Assembly: GCF_034140825.1 (NCBI RefSeq)
Contig: NC_089037.1
Location: 33,286,001 to 33,350,000 of the forward strand
DNA from: Oryza sativa Japonica Group
Lineage: Eukaryota; Streptophyta; Magnoliopsida; Poales; Poaceae
Reading direction: 5' to 3'
Length of the DNA stretch: 64,000 bases
Within the stretch, counting starts at the first letter, position 1. The number at the start of each line of letters is the position of its first letter. The notes beneath the pieces are model-generated. The model saw only the letters and a program-made list of their open reading frames with translations. It ran no database searches and was not told the origin of the DNA. Position numbers and translations under genes: made by a program. Shown piece by piece: positions 54,301-64,000 of this stretch.

Positions 54301-56293
54301 AATCAGGCCGTCATAAAAGTTCCTATATAAGATGATTGTGTGTTTAGATATGTTGCTTCTGAATATTTGCTTCATGGATGACAATATTAGTAACATGGCT
54401 GCTGAAAATCACAGTTTTTTAAAACACAACAAACCTAGTAGCGAGAGACACTGAGACAATTTGCCTCCTGTGCTTTGTATGAGATTGCTCTGTCTGAACC
54501 AATTGCCAGCACATATTCTGTTAAGTGTAAATACTAGATATATGTGTGTTCTATTGGTCTTTCACATCACTCTTGGTGATCACAATCTGTGTGCCTGAAG
54601 TATTCATGTTAGTTCTTAATTATTTCTGCAAGTGCAACCAGTGGCATGGCTAGATTGTTCTAGCTAGTTGTTTTAAGGTCATATCTGGTAATTAGAAACC
54701 ATTGTTTTGGATAACCACTCTTATTCTTCAATGATGCTTTGGGTGAAACCACACCTTAGCATTTTCCATTTGCAGATGTTTCAGTAAATTTGACCTGCTT
54801 TAGGATTATTACTACAATATACTAGTAAAAATGGGGTGATAAGCTGCCAATATATTAGTAGCTATTATTGTCCTATCTTAGATTGCCAATGTGATGCATG
54901 TAGTTGATAGGATCATGTAATTTAATGGGCAACATTAATCCTTAAAATATTTTGAATTATTATAATTAAGATGTCTTCAGCATTTTCCTGTGTCATTTCT
55001 AGCACTGTGTCGTAGAAGTGGGTTTTTAATTGCTTATTGTGTTGGTTGGTCGAATATATTTATGTTACTCTTATCACACGTACCTGTTGTTTCACTCCCT
55101 CCTGTCTGAAATTATGGTTCTTGGAATGCTTTTAGGATGGCCACCGTGTTAAAAAATACCGAGGCATGGGCTCTCTCGAAGCAATGACAAAGGGGAGTGA
55201 CGCCAGGTACCTAGGCGATACCCTCAAGCTTAAAGTCGCCCAGGGAGTTGTTGGAGCAGTTGCTGATAAAGGTTCTGTGCTGAGGTTCATTCCTTATACA
55301 ATGCAAGCTGTTAAGCAAGGGTTCCAAGATCTTGGTGCGTCATCTTTGCAGTCAGCTCATGAGCTGCTGCGATCGGAGACTATCAAATTAGAGGTATCTC
55401 CATGCTGGACAACATTTTTAAATTATGAAATGGAATAATAATGTTAAGAATGTTAGATTGGATAAAATGCTTTTTAACAGTACAATTTTTAGAAGATAAT
55501 GAACACATTCCCTGTTTCTAGGACTACACATGCTTGCAGGCTACAGTATAAACGCTGCCTTTCTGCCTCTAAATTGAAAAAAAAAAGGTTTAGTATCAGA
55601 AGTAAACAGCTAAGATATGGTGAATAAGCTGTTCCACTCCCTATTTTATAGAGTATGAATCTTATTTCCCGTGCAGTACTGGCTGCTTTTGAGCTTATTC
55701 TCTGCCAGCTAAAACATAGTAAAAATTCCAAGGGATTAGAGATCGATAAATTTTAATGTTGTGATAAGGCTTCAAGGCATATGATTTTCACCCCCAAGTG
55801 AAATTCAGATTGCAATGCTCGAGGAATGTTCTATTGTTGTTATGCTTGACCTTTGTTTTCAAGATTAAGGGACGATTTACCTCATCTCGCGACCAAACTG
55901 TCCCTGCCAAGTATAATCGGTCGTTTGTTCATACCACCAAATGAAGTCTCCTTTTTAGTAAAAACCAAAACGGCATACTAGTAGCTAACTGAACATTGTG
56001 GTCGAATAAAACTGAAAATGCACAAGACGCCTTGCTCGTGGATGATGTATAGTCCATAAAGTACATGAACTGATTTAAAATTCCCCAAATTATTTATGTT
56101 CATAGCATTGTTACCATGTGTGTTTCTCTTGAAATGCTATACTGATTTTGTTTAACCCCCCTCCCCTCCCCCCCAAAAAAGAACAGAGAACTGATAGAAC
56201 TTTTACCATCTTCCTTTTCAGGTGAGGACTGGCGCCGCGCAAGTTGAAGGGGGGATACATGGGCTAGTGTCGTACGAGAAGAAGGCATTCTAG
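51340..56293 (+). CDS. IMPDH: Inosine-5'-monophosphate dehydrogenase
   Basis: Four coding exons, all phase 0: 51340-52335, 53854-54033, 55136-55393 and 56222-56293; 501 residues. It oxidises IMP to XMP with NAD+, the committed step of guanine nucleotide synthesis, in the cytosol as a tetramer. Visible: N-terminal barrel ([38 protein letters not shown]), a CBS-pair region about residues 110-230 (ending [12 protein letters not shown]), [16 protein letters not shown], the active-site loop [20 protein letters not shown] with catalytic Cys320, exon 2 [20 protein letters not shown] and MMGSFLAG, exon 3 [12 protein letters not shown], and exon 4 with [10 protein letters not shown] at the C-terminus. 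The first intron falls right after the active-site loop and holds a transposon. Length fits plant IMPDHs (~502). Confidence 0.96.
52513..52905. mobile_element. Mutator-like MITE in IMPDH intron 1
   Basis: Element about 52520-52896 with inverted ends (agttaattgcactttggtcc; the right end read inward gives agagtaaattgcgtttaggg) and strong inner repeats around CTTTGGTAATAAAAGGTGG. Flanks TTGTTTTAG and TTGTTTTAT agree at 8 of 9 bases, the 9-bp duplication typical of Mutator. Confidence 0.78.
53193..53400. repeat. Diverged ~67-bp tandem repeat in IMPDH intron 1
   Basis: tctgatgccttactaaaatt (53195) recurs as tctgatgccttgctctaatt (53262); tcccaagcatctaaacta-type words recur four times to 53385. No coding content. 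Confidence 0.75.
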
Positions 56294-57230
56294 TTCCAGA
56301 TTTAATCAAGCATCAGGACAAAGCGGCTATTGCATCCTAAGGAAACAACTGTTCCCTATCTTTACCTGATCAATGATTTTCAAGAACAGCTCGTCTGCTT
56401 GATGAACCTGGCATGCTGTTTCATCGGTCGGTAGCATCACCATCCGTTTACCATCGCAACGACATGATCGATTGTGCTTTAACTTCAGTTTTGCTAGAGG
56501 GGAAGCTATCCCATGATTTGCCTCAACCGGTTGATGCTGATGTACTTTGCCTTTTTGTGCAAACTTCCAACCGCAAACTCATCCTGTTGTAGCGAATTCG
56601 GCTTATGTTTTTTTTTCATGAATAAGAATAAATAAGTTTGGTTTGTACTTTCGGCCAATTCGGCCCCAGATGTTATCGTTGCTTGCTTTTGTTTCCTGAT
56701 AGACCCGTATCCGTGTGGTTGCTGCTGTTGATTGGTCCCTTTCATCTTTCTTAGCAACAGCTATTACTACATCCTTTGACATCCATGATCCATGCGTTGC
56801 TTGGATTACCAGTCAAGCATCGCTATCATCCATGATCCTCTTAAATTGCCGTCACAATTCGATATCTAATCATCCTTCCTTCAGCTACACACCCTATCTC
56901 ACAGGGTGTGTAGTACGACCCCACCACATCCGTCCTCTCTGGCTTATGCCATCCTGGCAAGCGGGACCCACTTCCATCTGCCGCTGCAGGTGGGCCCCCC
57001 ATATTCATCTTCGGTTGCGCCAGGCTGGAACCGGGGGGAGCGATACCTCTGATCCGCTTCCAGAAACTTCAGGTCCCCGACCGTCCGATGGCGAAACGCA
57101 CGGTCGAGATCAATAACACAGCCACGGCACAGCTGGTGTCGCCTGCCCGTGGGCCCCACGTCAACTGGATGCTGGGTCCCACCGAAGTCACGCGCCTCTC
57201 CACCCACGGAGGCGTCCGGCGGTATAAAGA
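56294..57230. other. IMPDH 3' UTR and tubulin promoter region
   Basis: About 300 bases of probable IMPDH 3' UTR (56294-56700), then intergenic DNA turning GC-rich from 56920. Open frames across 56940-57370 are compositional. Confidence 0.5.
57219..57229 (+). promoter_or_regulatory. TATA box of the beta-tubulin gene
   Basis: ggtataaagac, about 150 bases upstream of ATG 57374, in a GC-rich context. Confidence 0.55.
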
Positions 57231-57373
57231 CGGCGAAAAAAACCATTTCGAATTCTCACCCAAGCAAGCAACCCCGTCTCCTCCGCTTCGCTACTCTCCT
57301 CGTCGTCTCCGGCTCCGGCTCCGGTTTCCGGCGAGCGGCGGCGCGATCCCGGGCGGCGAAGGAGGGGGAAGCC

Positions 57374-59910
<2,537 letters not shown>

Positions 59911-60915
59911 CATTGAGCCCCATTTGCCCTTCACAGGTTGTTTTGCCAGTGAAGAGTTTTGTGTCTTTGTGATGCTGTGCTCTTTTTTCTTTCTCTGACG
60001 TGCGTGATGGATGTATGGGTGAGGTTTGCGTCCGTGCTTCGTTTTGTCACCTGTGCTGCGTAGCAGGCTGCAGTCCCGTTTTGTAAGACGTCTCTGGTGG
60101 TCAGTAGCTGAAGGCTTGAAAAGTGTTTTGAGTGCCCTCCTTGAGCTAAATCACCTGTAAGTTCTGACATGTATTGGTAGTGGTTTTCTCATCTCTGTGA
60201 AGCTTCTGTGTAGTCTGTTACTATATCCAGTTTCTCTGTATATCGATCGTAGTGTCATCTTGCTTGGCTGAAACGTTTTAAAGATCACTCTGGAGTACGC
60301 TGTTAACCACTCGCTGAATGGTAGCTGCATCATGAGCTCGATCATAGCGGAGGAACTGTCATTCTCTGAATTTTCTGCATCTCTAAACATGCCTCTGAAC
60401 ACTTCGAGTTTGTGACTTGTGAGCTCTTTGGCTTTACCACTGACCTCTTCACCAACAGTGCGCCACTTGTGCTGCACTTGCAAGCGCGCACAAGTTACAC
60501 AACGAGTGTCCGTTTCAGATCAGATCCAAACTGTCCATGGATCCAGCGGCCGGTCAAATCGAATGCACATGCACATGCAAAACGGATCTTCAGACAGAAT
60601 CATGGGCTCATGGCCTCATCATCATCGTTCTCTTAATTAACTTGGGTTAAAATTTTTATCTCTCTCGCAAGAATGTCCCAAATAAGAGAAGAAAGATATT
60701 TAGGGTATCCTTGTTTGCTCCAAAAAGAATTAGTCGTCACTAAAATTTGAGTTTTAAACATAAATTTGGAGTTAATTTTAAGGTATTTTGAACATAGTTT
60801 CTTTTTAACATTGATTATTAAATCGTTAAGGACACATCATATACAATTCTTTATTTACAAATTATTTTTTACTAATAAATTATTTTTGATTTATAATCAG
60901 CATTTGATCAACACA
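59911..60915. other. Tubulin 3' UTR and intergenic DNA
   Basis: Probable 3' UTR to about 60250. No other gene or RNA is recognised to 60915. Confidence 0.5.
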
Positions 60916-61090
60916 TAAGGGCCTGTTTGGGGAGTTTGCTGTAGCTTCTCCCAGAATCAGAATCTTTCCCAAACAGTATAACTTTTGTTTCAGATTTTGA
61001 GAAGCTGTAGTTGTAGAAGCTAGAAAATAAACTAGAAGTTAGAAGCTGAAAAACCAGATTCTCAAAGGCTGGCTAACAACAGCTTGTGTA
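60916..61090. mobile_element. Tourist-like MITE fragment
   Basis: Starts taagggcctgtttggggag, followed by AGCTTCT/AGAAGCT words as in the element at 21989-22202. The matching right end is not seen, so it is truncated or diverged. Confidence 0.45.
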
Positions 61091-61449
61091 GAATTAAATG
61101 TCCTTTTCGAACCACACGTACCATGCCTCCATTTGAATGCAAGTGCAACTATGCATGTTCATGTGAAGAGATGCATTTCTCTATGAGTAGTTGTATCATT
61201 TTTGTTTTCTTGTGAGATGCCAATCAATAACAAAATCGCAGTACAAATATTTGCTGGATTACTGTTCACTACTCCCATCACGGCACACTGATTCACAGCA
61301 CACAGTACAGCCATCGCCAAGCTGGCAGGCCCGGGCCCACCACCCCCCTCCCTCCCTCCCTGCCTCCTCTATTTGAGAGAGCCGGAGGGGTTAGCGGGTT
61401 ACAGTTGTAGATGCACCCCTGGAAAACCCAGGTAATTACGAACTAGTCC

Positions 61450-62288
61450 TTCTCCAGCCCGGCGACGCGGGGGAATTTTACAGATAAGCCCTCGGATTCC
61501 TTCCCCCTATTCTCCGCTCCTCGCGTCGTCGTCCTCCGAGAGGGGGAGGAGAAGGCGAGAAGGGGCTCCGGTGGTGGGAGAGGGAGACCGCCATTGCCGC
61601 TACTTCCGAGGTACGTCGGTGACCTACTCGATCCCGGGTGAAGTCTTGGTGGTTTTGGATGTGGGTTTGTGCCCCGTTCGTGTCGGTTCTTGATGGCCGC
61701 CGCCGCATTGCTTTGTTGCTTCGTTCTTGGCAAGTATGGCATTCGTCGTCGTTGTCGTCGTCTAGTTTAGTTGCTGGTGCGAAATTCTAGTGGGGGTTTT
61801 AGGGATCTCGTGGATTGACCGATGGCGACTTGGAGATCGAGTACTTCTTGGTGGGAAGGAAAAGATTGGATCTAGAACGAGATTTTTCCGTGCCTGCATT
61901 TGTCGTGGCGGCATGGTTCGAGTCAGATTCGTGTGAACAGGAAAAGGGCAATCTCTTGTGATGGCACTAGTTCTTGCCAAATTCGTGTGAACGATCGTTG
62001 TGCACTGTAAACGAGGAGATGGAGATGAAGCTTGGTTGCTGTTGCTGTTGTGTTAGTGGAGTCCCATGTGTGTGATTGTCCAGTCAAAGAAACGTTAGCG
62101 TGGGGCAGTGCAAAAAGTTGGTGATTATGGTACCCTCTTTAGTAATTAGGATATGTGTTTAATAGCATCCTGCGGCTGTCAGCATTGGTAGGATGTATTT
62201 GTGGTACAGTTAGTGTTGCTTTTGGATCTTGTCTCTGAGTTGTGATTGTTCAGTTTGTGTATATAATGATGTGTGATTCTGTGATGCA
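61450..62288 (+). other. 5' UTR exon and UTR intron of the fatty acid 2-hydroxylase gene
   Basis: A GC-rich leader ends at a strong donor (CCGAG/GTACGT, 61610/61611) and the first coding exon begins after TGATGCAG at 62288, so a 678-base 5'-UTR intron is likely. The transcription start was not determined. Confidence 0.55.
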
Positions 62289-62304
62289 GTTCAGATTGGG
62301 GAAG

Positions 62305-63668
62305 ATGGTTGTCCAGGAGTTCACCGTTGATCTGAACAAGCCTCTCGTTTTCCAGGTTTTGATTTGCTCTCTATCAGTGGTCTTTTGCGAATAGTTTTTT
62401 TGCGTCACTTGTCCTTGAAAATCATACCGTTGCCATGCTCACCTTCTTATTGTTTTTTAGCTTCTTGCATACAATTCTTAGTTTCTGACCATAAGGTCAG
62501 TTGCTCAAATGTCAAATTCTGATTTTCTAGCAATGCGCTGTAAAATTCTGGATTCTAAGTAAAACTAGTTCAGTTGCTTTGCATTTGGAGTAACATTTGT
62601 TTGTGGTGTGAATTTGATGAAGGTTGGCCATCTTGAGGAACGTTATCAGGAATGGGTTCATCAACCTATCGTGAGCAAGGAAGGTCCACGCTTTTTCGGA
62701 AATGATGTCCTGGAGGTATTATACATTCCAATTATTATTTAGGATTTTGTAAACTGAGCTGTCATAACATAACTTTTTGTGTCCAGTTCTTGACGCGCAC
62801 AAAGTGGTTTGCTGTGCCAACCATATGGCTGCCTGTCGTCTGCTGGTTGCTTGTGAAATCTATTCGGATGGGTCATACTATTCAGGAAGTAGGTCTAATG
62901 GCCCTATTTGGAATATTCATTTGGACATTGATCGAGTATACTTTGCACCGCTTCCTATTCCACATTGAGACCAAAACCTATTGGTAAGAATTTATCAACC
63001 TTGAGCTGGTTATTCTATTGTTATTTTTTCTTTCTTCTCAGCGAGTGGCTCTGAATGTGATATTGCAGGGCAAACACAGCACATTACCTTCTTCATGGAT
63101 GCCACCATAAGCATCCTATGGACTCACTCAGGCTTGTATTCCCCCCTACTGCAACAGCAATTTTGTGTGTGCCGGTACTTCCCTTAACCCATTGTACAAG
63201 CATAGAATCTGATGAGACTGTATACTTATGTTTCCATTCAAAAATTGTATCCACAAAACATGGTCCATTTAAATCGAAGTGGTTAACGGCTTCCCTTTTC
63301 AGTTCTGGAAGCTGGTAGCGTTCTTCGCAACTCCAACTATCACTCCTGCGCTATTTGGTGGTGGCCTGTTGGGATATGTGATGTATGACTGCACTCACTA
63401 TTACTTGCACCATGGACAACCATCCAAAGAGCCAGCGAAAAATCTCAAGGTGACAACTTAGTGCCACTTATAAAGCTATAGATTATCTAGCTGTTCCAAC
63501 CAAAGTCCATGAGGCTTGTATTCCTTACAACGTTTGCTCGTTATGCAGCGGTATCACCTCAACCACCACTTCAGAATCCAAAACAAAGGCTTTGGCATCA
63601 CCTCATCACTCTGGGATTACGTTTTTGGGACATTGCCTCCGTCGAAGACCACCGGAAAGAACAACTGA
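62305..63668 (+). CDS. FAH2: Fatty acid 2-hydroxylase (sphingolipid alpha-hydroxylase)
   Basis: Six coding exons: 62305-62355, 62623-62715, 62787-62983, 63069-63174, 63303-63449 and 63549-63668; 237 residues with frame kept at every join. An ER membrane di-iron enzyme that 2-hydroxylates the very-long-chain acyl group of (dihydro)ceramides. The His clusters of the fatty acid hydroxylase superfamily are all present: [23 protein letters not shown] and HLNHHFR. Hydrophobic segments flank them ([37 protein letters not shown]). As in other plant FAHs there is no fused cytochrome b5 domain; plant enzymes use a separate b5. The symbol FAH2 is from memory of rice nomenclature; the family call is firm. 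Confidence 0.92.
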
Positions 63669-64000
63669 GCCACTGACAGAAATGTATTGTTTTGCATGAG
63701 AAATTTTAGAGGATATGTAATATATATATTAAGTCTAGGCACAACTGCTTGTTTTGTCTTTCTGGGACAACAGGTTCACATGCCCATTCAGTTCGAATTC
63801 CTGTGGTTTACTGATGACTGCCTTGATGTGGGTGAAGAAGACATTTCATTGCCTTGACATCCAATGTTCTGAATTCAGATAATAGGCAGTTCTTGATGTG
63901 ATCCATATGCCATGTTAAGCTTAGCAATTCTATTGGCATGTCCAATTACAAAATGTTTGTCTTTTCTTAGGATTTTTTCCCCTCAATCATCAAAGAGTAT
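63669..64000 (+). other. 3' UTR of the hydroxylase gene and downstream DNA
   Basis: No coding sequence. AT-rich tatatatatattaag near 63720 could lie close to a poly(A) site. Confidence 0.5.

Overview
This is a plant nuclear region, almost certainly rice (Oryza sativa), long arm of chromosome 3. The right-hand genes match remembered rice proteins in length and sequence: ADF2, IMP dehydrogenase, beta-tubulin 7 and fatty acid 2-hydroxylase, in the order expected around Os03g0780400 to Os03g0780800. Other grass hallmarks are GT-AG introns, very GC-rich 5' gene ends, dense Stowaway, Tourist, hAT and Mutator MITEs, Helitrons and a large LTR. The locus assignment is from memory; no search was run.

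Left part (1-43.6 kb): a tandem array of DUF295 (KIB1-4 beta-propeller, PF03478) genes, all on the minus strand. I count ten gene-sized copies or remnants plus one short 5' fragment; a DUF295-type upstream region at the left edge suggests another copy outside the window. Only the copies at 27531-28559 and 32767-33756 read through from start to stop. Seven others are nearly complete but each shows one main, different lesion: a 4-bp tandem duplication, a ~49-bp deletion, a ~7-bp deletion, a 1-bp deletion, a 15-nt homopolymer, a 1-bp insertion and a nonsense codon. One more has lost its middle. Gene bodies, 3' flanks and a core promoter block (TATA box beside AGGCGA) were duplicated together. A DUF1668 gene (7609-8700) sits inside the array.

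Transposons have torn the array apart: a ~630-bp GC-filled MULE with a 9-bp target duplication, a 3.6-kb MULE lacking its transposase core, a minus-strand segment carrying IMP4-like and Cu/Zn-SOD-like gene pieces (17.9-21.0 kb), a complete 584-bp Helitron and the 3' end of another, a hairpin MITE family, five Stowaway elements, a Tourist element, hAT-like MITEs, a small LTR-element fragment and a ~4.05-kb candidate solo LTR.

Right part (39.8-63.7 kb): ordinary conserved genes: a 71-residue membrane peptide (-), a SAUR gene (+), ADF2 (-, 3 exons, 145 aa), IMP dehydrogenase (+, 4 exons, 501 aa), beta-tubulin (+, 3 exons, 444 aa) and fatty acid 2-hydroxylase (+, 6 coding exons, 237 aa). Exon joins were worked out by hand and all keep frame. 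ADF2 and tubulin both serve the cytoskeleton, but I see no operon-like functional link. The main novelty is the left array: recent, independent inactivation of a tandem family whose promoters remain conserved.
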